From positions 1 through 44,044 of the forward strand of contig CAYURP010000024.1 of NCBI GenBank assembly GCA_964447175.1: DNA of 44,044 bases, given 5' to 3'. Of the stretch, positions 23,657 to 32,204 are shown piece after piece; within the stretch, counting starts at the first letter, position 1; each line of letters starts with the position of its first letter. The notes beneath the pieces were generated by a model. The model saw nothing but the letters and a program-made list of their open reading frames with translations. It made no database searches and was not told the DNA's origin. The position numbers and the translations under genes are program-made. Origin of the DNA: CAYURP01 sp964447175 (GTDB lineage: Bacteria > Zixibacteria > MSB-5A5 > SM23-73-2).

Positions 23657-25573
23657 ATGAGCATATTGGATAAAATAAATTCACCTGAGGATCTCAAGAA
23701 TCTTCCTATTGATGAGCTACCGCAGTTAGCTCAGGAGATAAGGGAAAAGATAATCGCTGTGGTTTCTAAAGTTGGGGGACACTTAGCCTCCAATTTAGGA
23801 GCAGTGGAGCTGACCTTAGCCTTGCATTATGTTTTAAACTCGCCTGTGGATAAGATTGTCTGGGATGTGGGACATCAGTCCTATACCCACAAGCTTTTGA
23901 CTGGAAGAAAAGAGGGATTTGAAACCTTGCGCCAGTATCAGGGCATTTCCGGTTTTCCCAGAAAAGATGAGTCCGAGCACGATCACTTCATAGTGGGGCA
24001 CGCCTGCACTGCTATATCCTCAGCCTTAGGATTGGCTTGTGCCCGGGATCAGAAAGGCGAGGATTTCAACGTGATAGCTGTGGTGGGGGATGGAGCTTTG
24101 ACCGGAGGATTGTCTTTTGAGGGTTTGAACAATGCTGGAGCTCAGAAACGAAACCTGATGGTGATTTTAAATGACAACAGTATGTCCATCTCCAAAAACG
24201 TGGGCGCCATTTCCAAATACTTAACTGGTCTTTTGACAGATGAGAAGTATAACAAGCTTAAAGCCGAGGTCTGGGACCTATTGGGGAAATTTAAACGCCG
24301 GGATAAAATAAGAGCCATGGTGGCTCAGGTGGAGGAGAGCGTCAAGGGATTTTTGGTTCCGGGAATAATATTTGAGAAACTGGGCTTCAGGTATTTTGGT
24401 CCATTAAACGGGCACGATCTGCCCCAGCTGATTAAAACCCTGAATCATCTCAAGACCTTAAGTGGTCCCATACTTCTGCATGTTTTGACTAAGAAGGGCA
24501 AAGGTTACAAATATGCTGAGGAGGATGCTCCCCGTTTTCACGGAATAGGGACTTTTGATAAAGTTACGGGCAACTCCAACTCGGATAAGGGCAAAAAGAA
24601 ATATACTGAGGTCTTCGGTGAAACCATGGTGAAACTGGCTGAAATGGATGAAAGGATTATTGCCATAACTGCTGCCATGTCTTTGGGAACGGGTCTGATG
24701 GAATTCGCTAATAAATACCCTAAAAGATTTTTTGACGTAGGCATAGCTGAACAGCATGGCACCACCTTTTCCGCTGGATTGGCAGCTCTGGGCTTAAAGC
24801 CCGTGTTTGCGGTATACTCCACTTTCCTGCAAAGAGCTTTTGACCAGATGATCCACGACATTGCCCTGCAGAATCTGCCGGTTATTCTCTCCATTGACCG
24901 GGCAGGTCTGGTGGGGGAGGATGGGCCTACTCATCACGGCTGTTTTGATCTCTCCTATTTGCGTCAAATTCCCAACCTGGTGATTATGGTTCCCAAGGAC
25001 GGAAACGAATTAAAGGATATGCTTTTCACCGCAGTTGAGTGGAACAAATCGCCTGTAGCTATCCGCTATCCCAGAGGATCCATACCCGATAAACTCAAAA
25101 AAGGTTTTAACCTTTTGAAAATCGGGAAATGGGAGATTCTCAAGGAAGGCAGCGACCTTTTGATTTTAACCTGCGGCTCTATGGTTTATCCAGCATTGGA
25201 GACAGCAACCGAATTACAAAGAGAGGGAATTAGCTTTCAAGTAGTTAACTGCAGGTTCATCAAACCGCTGGACAAAGAAATGCTCTTTTCCCTTTTGGAA
25301 AAATTCGATAAAGTCATCACCCTCGAGGAGAACTCGCTACAGGGTGGATTTGGTTCAGCTGTTCTGGAATTTGCTCAGGAGTGTAAATTCAATAATATTT
25401 CAATAAAAAGAATGGGCATTCCCGATCGTTTTATCGAACACGGAGCAAGAAACACTTTGCTTTCTGAGCTGGGATTGGATAAAAAAGGGATTTCCGAAAC
25501 TATCAGGGAGATGCTCGGGGTTAAAAAAATATCTTTACGTGCTGACCTTTTTGTAACTAAAAGTAAAAAATAA
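23657..25573 (+). CDS. dxs: 1-deoxy-D-xylulose-5-phosphate synthase
   Basis: 638-aa thiamine-diphosphate enzyme making DXP from pyruvate and glyceraldehyde-3-phosphate, the first step of the MEP isoprenoid pathway. Motifs: KIVWDVGHQSYTHKLLTGR, the ThDP motif GDGALTGG ending in NDN, the transketolase-type GIAEQHG, and the substrate loop DRAGLVGEDGPTHHG. Its ATG immediately follows the ispA stop. Length is typical (about 620-640). Confidence 0.98.
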   Translation: MSILDKINSPEDLKNLPIDELPQLAQEIREKIIAVVSKVGGHLASNLGAVELTLALHYVLNSPVDKIVWDVGHQSYTHKLLTGRKEGFETLRQYQGISGFPRKDESEHDHFIVGHACTAISSALGLACARDQKGEDFNVIAVVGDGALTGGLSFEGLNNAGAQKRNLMVILNDNSMSISKNVGAISKYLTGLLTDEKYNKLKAEVWDLLGKFKRRDKIRAMVAQVEESVKGFLVPGIIFEKLGFRYFGPLNGHDLPQLIKTLNHLKTLSGPILLHVLTKKGKGYKYAEEDAPRFHGIGTFDKVTGNSNSDKGKKKYTEVFGETMVKLAEMDERIIAITAAMSLGTGLMEFANKYPKRFFDVGIAEQHGTTFSAGLAALGLKPVFAVYSTFLQRAFDQMIHDIALQNLPVILSIDRAGLVGEDGPTHHGCFDLSYLRQIPNLVIMVPKDGNELKDMLFTAVEWNKSPVAIRYPRGSIPDKLKKGFNLLKIGKWEILKEGSDLLILTCGSMVYPALETATELQREGISFQVVNCRFIKPLDKEMLFSLLEKFDKVITLEENSLQGGFGSAVLEFAQECKFNNISIKRMGIPDRFIEHGARNTLLSELGLDKKGISETIREMLGVKKISLRADLFVTKSKK

Positions 25574-25574
25574 G

Positions 25575-26441
25575 ATGAAAAGCATTGGTATAATTGCCAA
25601 CCCCAGAAAGCCCGAGGTCAAAGAAACCGTTCAGAGGATTATTAACTGGGCTGAAAAAAATAAGGTGGAATTCTATCTGGGTCAGGAACTAACCCCGCTT
25701 ATTGAACATAAGGAAAAGGCTTTTCCCAGAGATGAGCTCCCCCGGAAAGCTGAGGTTATCATATCCCTGGGCGGGGATGGCACTATGCTGGCTTCGGCCC
25801 GGGCAGTGGGTAAAAGAGGCAATCCTATCCTGGGGATAAACTTGAAAAGTTTCGGCTTTCTAACCGAGATAGCAGCAGACGATCTGGAAAATACACTGAA
25901 CCGGATATTGAAAAAGGATTATCGGGTGGAACAAAGGATGGTGCTTAAGGCTCAGATCGTAGATGAAGATGAGTCCGATCTTTATGCTTTAAATGATGTT
26001 GTTATTGACAAGGGAGGGGTAGCCCGTTTGATTCAGATGCATCTTTTTGATAACGAGGAGTTTATCTGTTCCTATTCTGCCGATGGATTGATAGTTTCCA
26101 CTCCCACAGGGTCAACTGCTTATTCCTTAGCTTCAGGAGGACCGATAATCAATCCCAGGTTGAATGCCATTATAGTAACCCCAATCTGCCCCCACACACT
26201 GGCTTCCCGTCCCATAATCTTTCTGGAAAACGACCGGTTGAAGGTGAAGGTAGAATCAACCGGGGAAAGGGATGCGGTTTTGACAGCAGATGGGCAGGTG
26301 GCTCGACCGGTGAAATCCGGAAAATCGGTGATACTGGAAAAAGCAGAACACACCATCAATTTAATAAAATTCCCCGGGAGCTCTTTCTATGACATTCTCC
26401 GCCAAAAACTACACTGGGGCGCCAGACCCAAAGGGGAATAA
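25575..26441 (+). CDS. nadK: NAD kinase
   Basis: 288-aa enzyme phosphorylating NAD+ to NADP+. The GGDGT motif is seen as SLGGDGTML near residues 63-71, then NDVVIDKG, and the active-site TPTGSTAYSLASGGPI near 176-191. The dxs-nadK adjacency without tlyA or recN between or after is slightly unusual, but the cluster type is common. Confidence 0.96.
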   Translation: MKSIGIIANPRKPEVKETVQRIINWAEKNKVEFYLGQELTPLIEHKEKAFPRDELPRKAEVIISLGGDGTMLASARAVGKRGNPILGINLKSFGFLTEIAADDLENTLNRILKKDYRVEQRMVLKAQIVDEDESDLYALNDVVIDKGGVARLIQMHLFDNEEFICSYSADGLIVSTPTGSTAYSLASGGPIINPRLNAIIVTPICPHTLASRPIIFLENDRLKVKVESTGERDAVLTADGQVARPVKSGKSVILEKAEHTINLIKFPGSSFYDILRQKLHWGARPKGE

Positions 26442-26457
26442 CCTAAGTCTATAGTTA

Positions 26458-27204
26458 ATGAAGTTTCGAATTCCTACCAAGAGGGATCAAGAATTTCAAG
26501 CTTCAATTTTAAAGTTAAGCGATTCCTGGCTAGAAACTCACATTTCATTAGCTCTGAAAGGCAATATTAACTATGCAGAAGCAGGAAAGTGGCGTCCTGA
26601 GATTTACTACACCCAGCGAGATTTATACTACGCTTTATCAATGGCATACACAAACAAACACACTAATGTTCATGATAAGATGTCTCGGCTGTGGCTGAAA
26701 GAATTCCATTTGAACTATGCAACCATATTACTCCAGGCCTGTGGTGACAAGTTAGCTCATCTTCTTAGAGAGTTTCTTGATATCCAAGAGTTTATAGGAA
26801 AAAATCACAAAAAGAGAAAGGCCACAAGAAAATCAACAACTTTATCAAAATTAATACAACACCTTTCCTGCAAGAGAACCACTACAGAAATTTGGAAGAG
26901 AATTTTTGTGGTAATCTGGGCTTTTTGGAATAACGAAGAAGTGAAAAACACAAGGGGAATTGCTAATTCTTTGAAGCATAGATCAGCGAGGTTCTATGCG
27001 GGAATAAAGCCCTCTGATAAGATAAAATTGAAAAAAGATAAAAACGGTGGAAGGAGATCGGTGAGAATAGATTTAAGGATAGAACTGCCAAAGGACATTT
27101 ACAAAGATATAAAAATTGTAAGGGATGCGTCTAACCAATTTGTACTTTGTGCTAAGCATATAGATAAGATTATCAATTTTAATCAATTTGATAGAAAAAA
27201 CTGA
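26458..27204 (+). CDS. Hypothetical protein, possible HEPN-like fold
   Basis: 248-aa soluble, Lys-, Trp- and Tyr-rich protein that I cannot place with certainty. It has a conserved-looking middle (GKWRPEIYYTQRDLYYALSMAYTN and HDKMSRLWLKEF) and, near residues 162-175, RGIANSLKHRSARFY, which resembles the R...N..KH pattern of HEPN domains (I recall a Cthe_2314-like HEPN group). HEPN proteins are often RNases in toxin or defence systems, but here the spacing between R and H is seven residues rather than the usual four to six, and no antitoxin gene is adjacent. It interrupts a housekeeping cluster, has a poor Shine-Dalgarno, and looks more AT-rich than its neighbours, which suggests an acquired gene. 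Confidence 0.55.
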   Translation: MKFRIPTKRDQEFQASILKLSDSWLETHISLALKGNINYAEAGKWRPEIYYTQRDLYYALSMAYTNKHTNVHDKMSRLWLKEFHLNYATILLQACGDKLAHLLREFLDIQEFIGKNHKKRKATRKSTTLSKLIQHLSCKRTTTEIWKRIFVVIWAFWNNEEVKNTRGIANSLKHRSARFYAGIKPSDKIKLKKDKNGGRRSVRIDLRIELPKDIYKDIKIVRDASNQFVLCAKHIDKIINFNQFDRKN

Positions 27205-27242
27205 CTTATCTTGGAATAGAGTTCTGCTTTAATGAGAAACAT

Positions 27243-27797
27243 ATGGATATAAGAACAAAAGATTTACTTCTTGTACCTAATCTTATAACCCTTCTCCGTC
27301 TTTTTCTTTTACCCTTCATATTTTACTTTCTTCTGAAAAATACCGCCTCCGATTTCATAGTAGCTTTAATTTTAATAGTTATAGCCTACTTCTCGGATAT
27401 GATCGATGGCTGGATTGCTAGAAAATTAAATCAAGAATCTGATCTGGGCAAGATTTTAGATCCCCTGGTGGATAAGCTGGCTATAGGCACAGTTGCTATA
27501 TATACTGTGATCTATAAAGGTTTTCCTTTGTGGGCATTGGTTTTAATCTTGACTAAAGATATTCTTATCATCTCAGGTGGATGGTATCTTTTGAGAAAAA
27601 GAGAAATTGTGCCTCAGCCCAATAAATGGGGAAAATATACAGTGGGTTTATGGGGGGTGATTCTATTTCTTTACCTGATAGAACTATCCTTCTGGAAGGA
27701 GCTTTTGCTCTGGGTGGGTGTGGTTATGATACTGATTACCTTCATCTCTTATTTTAGAACTTTTTTGAATAATCATTTTAAAAACTCAAGACAATAA
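27243..27797 (+). CDS. pgsA: CDP-diacylglycerol--glycerol-3-phosphate phosphatidyltransferase
   Basis: 184-aa integral membrane enzyme of the CDP-alcohol phosphatidyltransferase family. The signature DxxDGxxARxxxxxxxxGxxxDxxxD is complete, from DMIDGWIAR to LGKILDPLVDKL. Several hydrophobic segments flank it. The length and LVPNLITLLRLFLLP start fit PgsA, which makes phosphatidylglycerol phosphate. Confidence 0.93.
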   Translation: MDIRTKDLLLVPNLITLLRLFLLPFIFYFLLKNTASDFIVALILIVIAYFSDMIDGWIARKLNQESDLGKILDPLVDKLAIGTVAIYTVIYKGFPLWALVLILTKDILIISGGWYLLRKREIVPQPNKWGKYTVGLWGVILFLYLIELSFWKELLLWVGVVMILITFISYFRTFLNNHFKNSRQ

Positions 27798-27897
27798 GTA
27801 TTTGTCTGTTAAGGTCTTAGCAATCAAGGAACATTTTGATTTTCTGGCTGAAACATAGATTTTGTGGAAATTTTAGCTCAAAATTCTTTGAAAACAG

Positions 27898-27925
27898 TTG
27901 ACTTTTCGATTGTTTTGTTTATCTT
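27898..27925 (+). promoter_or_regulatory. Possible sigma-70 promoter of pckA
   Basis: TTGACT (27898-27903), a 16-base spacer and TATCTT (27920-27925) lie about 70 bases upstream of the pckA start, in a 199-base gap that holds nothing else obvious. Confidence 0.4.
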
Positions 27926-27996
27926 AGTTTGTTAAAAATTTCACAAAGTTTAGTTTTGAAAAGGTAATTTTGTAGATAAACAAAGGAGATAAAGTT

Positions 27997-29778
27997 ATGA
28001 GCGATGTCAAAGGAACCCCTGGTCCTAAGCCCTATAATGTAAAATACATAACTGATCCGACTCAGGATCAACTTCGTGAAATAGCCATGAAATTTACCCC
28101 GGCTATTATGAAAACAGCCTATGGCAGCGTCAACAAGCTGACAAAAAACAAAGCCCGAATGGCTAAATATACCTACATCATAGCTCCCGAGTCGGAGAAG
28201 AACAACTATTCCGGAAACGTGATAGATCCGGATAAGGCTAAAAAACTTATAGAGATTCAGAAAAGATATATTGAGAAGCAGGGTGAACTTATTGAGATTA
28301 ACGGTTATTATGGAATCGGGGACGTAGGCCGGCCTATTCAATGGCTCTATGACAAGGAATGCACCAATGTAGGGGCAATGCAGCAGATTCTGTCTTTTCC
28401 CCGCTCCTATGTGGAACCCCCGGAAAAGCTGAAAAGACCTTTTGAGCCCGGGTTTCGCCTGGTTATGACCTCAGGCGTGGAAGCTGAAGGGATGCCGGGC
28501 AACCAAGCGATCATAGTTGACCTGGAGAAGTGGACCACCTACGTTATCTGGCCGGATTATTTCGGCGAAAGCAAAAAAGGTGCTTTAAGAATGCTCAATG
28601 AATATGTATATCGCTTAGGAGGCTTGGTTCTTCATGCTGGTGCCAAGAAGGTTAAGGTGGGAGATAAGATACTAACCATGGGGATTATGGGTCTTTCAGG
28701 AACGGGCAAAACCACTACTACCTTTAGCAAGCAGGGTGAGGTGGCTCAGCCTATCCAGGACGACATGATCGTTCTCTGGCCCGATTGCAAATGCACTATT
28801 ACCGAAAACGGTTGTTTTGCCAAAACCTTTGGATTAACCCGGGAATCCGAACCGGTAATCTATGACGGAACCGTTCACCCGGATGCCTGGGTGGAAAACG
28901 TCTATCCCAATGCCGATGGGACTTTTGACTTCAGCAAACAACGCCTCACTCCAGAGGATGTGGCTCGACTCAAAGATATGCTGATCGAGACAGGAGCTCC
29001 GCCTGAGAACGTAAAGGCTTTTATCTCCGGAAAGGTGAAGATAGACGATGTGGTGGATGAATACGATATTCCTAAGGATGGCTGGGATTTCACTGTCTGG
29101 ACTCAAAACGGACGCTCAATTATACCCATGAAAGCCATCAAAGGTGCAGCCAGCTTTGATGACATCCCACAGGTGAGGTCATTGGGGATTTTGAATCGGG
29201 ACGAGGGGCATGACGCAGCTGTACCAGGGATAGTGAGATTTCCCACACCTGAGTTGGCTGCAGGATATTTCATGCTGGGAGAAACCTCCAAAACCTCTGC
29301 TGCTGGAAAGGAAAGAGGTAAAACCCGTTCTCCCTTTACCCAGCCTTTCTTCACCAGCCCCTACGGACTTCAAGCCAGAAGGTTCAGCGAGTTAGCTGCC
29401 AAGCTTGGAAACTTGCAGATGTGGCTGATGAACACCGGATATATTGGAGGAGATCAAAGGGATGAAGCCAAGGGCGCAGCCCTTAAGGTGAAAATTCCTC
29501 ACTCCTCAGCCATGCTTGAAGCTATGCTCAAGGGAGAGATAAAGTGGAAAAGGGATCCGGATTTTGGCTATGAGATAGTGGATGTGGACGCTCCTGAAAA
29601 TGCCAAGCTGTTAAACAAAGTTCCCAAGGAGATATTAAATCCTAAAGTGTTTTATGATAAAGCCGGACGTACTGGAGAATATGAAAACTGGGTTAAAAAC
29701 ATAAAAGCGGAGCGTGAGACTTTCCTTAAAAAATTCAGTGTGGATCAGAAGATCGTGGACGCGGTAGTGAATAGATAA
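27997..29778 (+). CDS. pckA: Phosphoenolpyruvate carboxykinase (ATP-type family)
   Basis: 593-aa gluconeogenic enzyme converting oxaloacetate and a nucleoside triphosphate to PEP and CO2. The kinase-1 P loop GLSGTGKTTTT is near residue 231, kinase-2 follows in IQDDMIVLW, and CFAKTFGLTRESEPVIYDG matches the ATP-dependent PckA family (GCYAKT.L..EPEI) rather than the GTP type. It is about 50 residues longer than typical PckA (about 530-540), with extra N-terminal and internal sequence. AAAGGAG lies just before ATG 27997. A clear terminator follows. Confidence 0.93.
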   Translation: MSDVKGTPGPKPYNVKYITDPTQDQLREIAMKFTPAIMKTAYGSVNKLTKNKARMAKYTYIIAPESEKNNYSGNVIDPDKAKKLIEIQKRYIEKQGELIEINGYYGIGDVGRPIQWLYDKECTNVGAMQQILSFPRSYVEPPEKLKRPFEPGFRLVMTSGVEAEGMPGNQAIIVDLEKWTTYVIWPDYFGESKKGALRMLNEYVYRLGGLVLHAGAKKVKVGDKILTMGIMGLSGTGKTTTTFSKQGEVAQPIQDDMIVLWPDCKCTITENGCFAKTFGLTRESEPVIYDGTVHPDAWVENVYPNADGTFDFSKQRLTPEDVARLKDMLIETGAPPENVKAFISGKVKIDDVVDEYDIPKDGWDFTVWTQNGRSIIPMKAIKGAASFDDIPQVRSLGILNRDEGHDAAVPGIVRFPTPELAAGYFMLGETSKTSAAGKERGKTRSPFTQPFFTSPYGLQARRFSELAAKLGNLQMWLMNTGYIGGDQRDEAKGAALKVKIPHSSAMLEAMLKGEIKWKRDPDFGYEIVDVDAPENAKLLNKVPKEILNPKVFYDKAGRTGEYENWVKNIKAERETFLKKFSVDQKIVDAVVNR

Positions 29779-29803
29779 ACATAATTAACCGGATAAAGTA
29801 AGG

Positions 29804-29837
29804 AATAGGTCGGATTTAACAATCCGGCCTATTTTGC
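29804..29837 (+). terminator. Rho-independent terminator of pckA
   Basis: A 13-bp stem (AATAGGTCGGATT with AATCCGGCCTATT, one G-T pair) around loop TAAC, followed by a short T-run. Confidence 0.85.
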
Positions 29838-30003
29838 CTTTCAGGTCAGATTTATCCGGGAGAAATCTTGCAACAATTTCTAAAAGAGATCTCTGAAGAA
29901 TTCCTTTTGCAAGCTATAGCTACGGGAATTAGGTCATTGATTTTTCGTTTGATCTATGGAAAAGTATATTATACTAGTGGCAGATGCCACTGGTCTACCC
30001 TCG

Positions 30004-30087
30004 GTCATTGCGAGGAGTCACGCGCCTTTGGCGGGAGACAACGAAGCAATCTCAAGAGATTACCACGCCCTTCGGGCTCGTAATGAC
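30004..30087. repeat. GTCATTGCGAG palindromic repeat element
   Basis: 84-bp element bounded by GTCATTGCGAG and CTCGTAATGAC (11 bp, one wobble). Inside are three small hairpins: CGCC/GGCG, AATCTC/GAGATT (loop AA) and GCCC/GGGC. I recall similar GTCATTGCGAGG...GAAGCAATCTC repeats in several unrelated bacterial phyla. The short ORFs crossing it are not genes. The rest of the 480-base gap holds the pckA terminator, a second hairpin and the purF promoter. Confidence 0.8.
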
Positions 30088-30146
30088 TGCAAACGCTTGG
30101 TTAGCCCTTCTCAAGATCCTGCGGATCTGAAGACCCTGTAGGCTGG

Positions 30147-30170
30147 CCTCTGCCAGAGGGATTTTTTCTT
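30147..30170 (+). terminator. Terminator-like hairpin
   Basis: CCTCT/AGAGG around GCC, followed by GATTTTTTCTTTTT. A GTAG precedes it at 30138, as in the REP-like elements. It may stop read-through into purF. Confidence 0.45.
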
Positions 30171-30194
30171 TTTCAGAGCTCTCTAAGAAAAGAC

Positions 30195-30223
30195 TTGACA
30201 TATGAGGGTAAAAAAACTAAAAT
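30195..30223 (+). promoter_or_regulatory. Sigma-70 promoter of purF
   Basis: TTGACA (30195-30200), a 17-base spacer and TAAAAT (30218-30223), 35 bases before the purF ATG. This is a near-consensus promoter at the right distance. Confidence 0.75.
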
Positions 30224-30258
30224 AGAGTCTTTCAAAACGTATAATTCTGGTGACATAG

Positions 30259-31662
30259 ATGTTTGAGAAATCGATTCATGATGAATGTGGCGTCTTCGGA
30301 ATCTACGGCGCCAGACGGGCGGCTGAACTGACCTATCTGGGTCTTTATGCTCTGCAGCATAGGGGCCAGGAGGGGGCTGGAATTGTCTCCTCTGACGGAG
30401 AAGAAATACATCAACACAAAGGACCGGGACTGGTAAATGACGTATTCGAAAGCAAGGAGGTTTTAGCTAAATTAAAGGGGAAAATCGCTATCGGACACAA
30501 TCGCTATTCCACCACTGGCTCGTCTTCTTTGGTCAATATTCAACCCATACTGATCACCTATAAGGGAAAAGATTTAGCTATTGCCCATAACGGAAACCTG
30601 ACCAACTCATATACTTTGAGAAATAACTTAGAAAATGACGGTTCAATTTTTCAGACCACAAGTGACAGCGAGATAATTCTCCATCTGATTGCCCGTTCCA
30701 AGAAAATAAATGTAAAAGACGAGATCGCAGAGGCATTGTCCTATGTCAAAGGAGCATATTCCTTGGTTTTTTTAACCAAGGATTCCCTGATAGCAGCAAG
30801 GGATCCTTATGGTTTCAGGCCTTTAGCATTAGGAAAGGTAAATAATTCCTGGGTGGTGGCTTCCGAGACTTGTGCCTTTGATATGATCGGAGCCAGATAC
30901 TTAAGGGATGTTGAGCCTGGCGAGATCGTGGTCATTAACCAGAAGGGAATAAGCTCATTTTCCCCGTTTAAAAAAGTCAAGCATGCTTTTTGCATTTTCG
31001 AGTTTATCTATTTTGCCCGTCCGGATAGTATGATTTATGAGGAAAATGTGGACAAGATAAGAAGAAGGCTGGGATGGCAGCTGGCCAAGGAGAGTCCCGT
31101 GGATGCTGATCTGGCAATTTCAGTGCCTGATTCGAGTAACACCGCTACCCTGGGTTATTCTGAGGAATCGGGAATAAAGTATGATATGGGATTAATCCGA
31201 AATCATTATATCGGAAGAACTTTTATCCATCCGGACCAGAAGATAAGAGACTTAGATGCCAGGATAAAATATAACCCGGTAAGGGGAGTTCTTAAGGGGA
31301 AAAGGGTGGTAATAGTGGACGATTCCATTGTTCGGGGAACGACCAGCAGAAAGCTGATCAAGATGATCAGATCAGCAGGGGTCAAGGAGGTTCACTTCCG
31401 GGTAAGCTCGCCTCCCATAATCAATCCCTGTTTTTATGGCATAGATATGCCCACCAAAAAGGAGCTTATTGCCTCTTCCAAATCGGTTGAGGAGATAAGA
31501 AGATATTTGGACGTGGATTCCCTGAAATATCTCTCCCTGGAGGGAATGCTTTCACTGCAGTCCCTGCCTCAAGAGGATTTTTGCGTAGCTTGCTTCTCGG
31601 GCAAGTATCCCACCAAAGTTGAACAAAACAGCGGCAAATACGTTCTGGAAAGAGCCAAATAG
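30259..31662 (+). CDS. purF: Amidophosphoribosyltransferase
   Basis: 467-aa enzyme of the first committed step of purine synthesis (PRPP plus glutamine to phosphoribosylamine). A 9-residue propeptide precedes nucleophile Cys10 (DECGVFGI), which must become N-terminal by cleavage. The glutaminase domain includes LQHRGQEGAGI and the phosphoribosyl loop reads VVIVDDSIVRGTTS near residues 350-363. Four cysteines match the [4Fe-4S] ligands of the Bacillus-type enzyme: HAFCIF near 245, NPCFYG near 390, and both cysteines of DFCVACFSGKYP near 441-444. It stands outside a pur operon and has its own promoter. The ribosome binding site is weak. Confidence 0.97.
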   Translation: MFEKSIHDECGVFGIYGARRAAELTYLGLYALQHRGQEGAGIVSSDGEEIHQHKGPGLVNDVFESKEVLAKLKGKIAIGHNRYSTTGSSSLVNIQPILITYKGKDLAIAHNGNLTNSYTLRNNLENDGSIFQTTSDSEIILHLIARSKKINVKDEIAEALSYVKGAYSLVFLTKDSLIAARDPYGFRPLALGKVNNSWVVASETCAFDMIGARYLRDVEPGEIVVINQKGISSFSPFKKVKHAFCIFEFIYFARPDSMIYEENVDKIRRRLGWQLAKESPVDADLAISVPDSSNTATLGYSEESGIKYDMGLIRNHYIGRTFIHPDQKIRDLDARIKYNPVRGVLKGKRVVIVDDSIVRGTTSRKLIKMIRSAGVKEVHFRVSSPPIINPCFYGIDMPTKKELIASSKSVEEIRRYLDVDSLKYLSLEGMLSLQSLPQEDFCVACFSGKYPTKVEQNSGKYVLERAK

Positions 31663-31760
31663 AAAATTTAAAATATTACGTCTGTAACCCTGAAAATTCA
31701 CTTGATTTCCTCTATTAATATATTTTTTTTAAGTAAAATTCCTAAGGTGGTCAAACTGAA

Positions 31761-32204
31761 GTGAAAAGACTTAATTCCATTATCACCTCATTGACACCGG
31801 ATAAGGGAATTAAAAGATTTGTTAAGTTTTGTGTGGTGGGTTTATCCGGTGTGGTGGTGAATATGTTCTTTCTGTGGTTTTTCACCGAAATTTTAAAGTT
31901 GTTTTACCTTTTATCCAGTCCCCTAGCCATTGAGCTTTCGATACTGAATAATTTCATCCTGAACGATTTTTGGACCTGGAGGGATAGGGGAAAGCCGGGA
32001 AAGATGAATTACTTTAAAAGGATGGTGCAATATCATATCTCGGTCAGCGTCTCTGCTGTTATTGCTAACATATTTTTACTCTGGTTTTTGACCGAGGTCT
32101 TTCATTTCTATTATCTTTTATCCAATCTTTTGGGGATTACTGTGGGCACCTTGTTAAACTACTTCATAAATGACCGCTGGACATTCAGATACCAGCAATC
32201 ATAG
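31761..32204 (+). CDS. GtrA-like membrane protein
   Basis: 147-aa protein with four predicted membrane helices and the GtrA family pattern: FVKFCVVGLSGVVVNMFFLWF at the start, NNFILNDFWTWRD in the middle, and the repeated half with NYFINDRWTFRY at the end. GtrA-like proteins are thought to flip or support translocation of lipid-linked sugars. The start is GTG at 31761 with AAGGTGG upstream. It abuts the GT87-like gene, so the pair probably adds sugars to a periplasmic or outer-surface acceptor. Confidence 0.85.
   Translation: MKRLNSIITSLTPDKGIKRFVKFCVVGLSGVVVNMFFLWFFTEILKLFYLLSSPLAIELSILNNFILNDFWTWRDRGKPGKMNYFKRMVQYHISVSVSAVIANIFLLWFLTEVFHFYYLLSNLLGITVGTLLNYFINDRWTFRYQQS

Noticed and set aside
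29868..30141. Two short ORFs between pckA and purF
   Set aside because: They run through the GTCATTGCGAG repeat and share no family pattern. One begins with a sequence faintly like a phosphoglycerate mutase start, but it breaks off at once.
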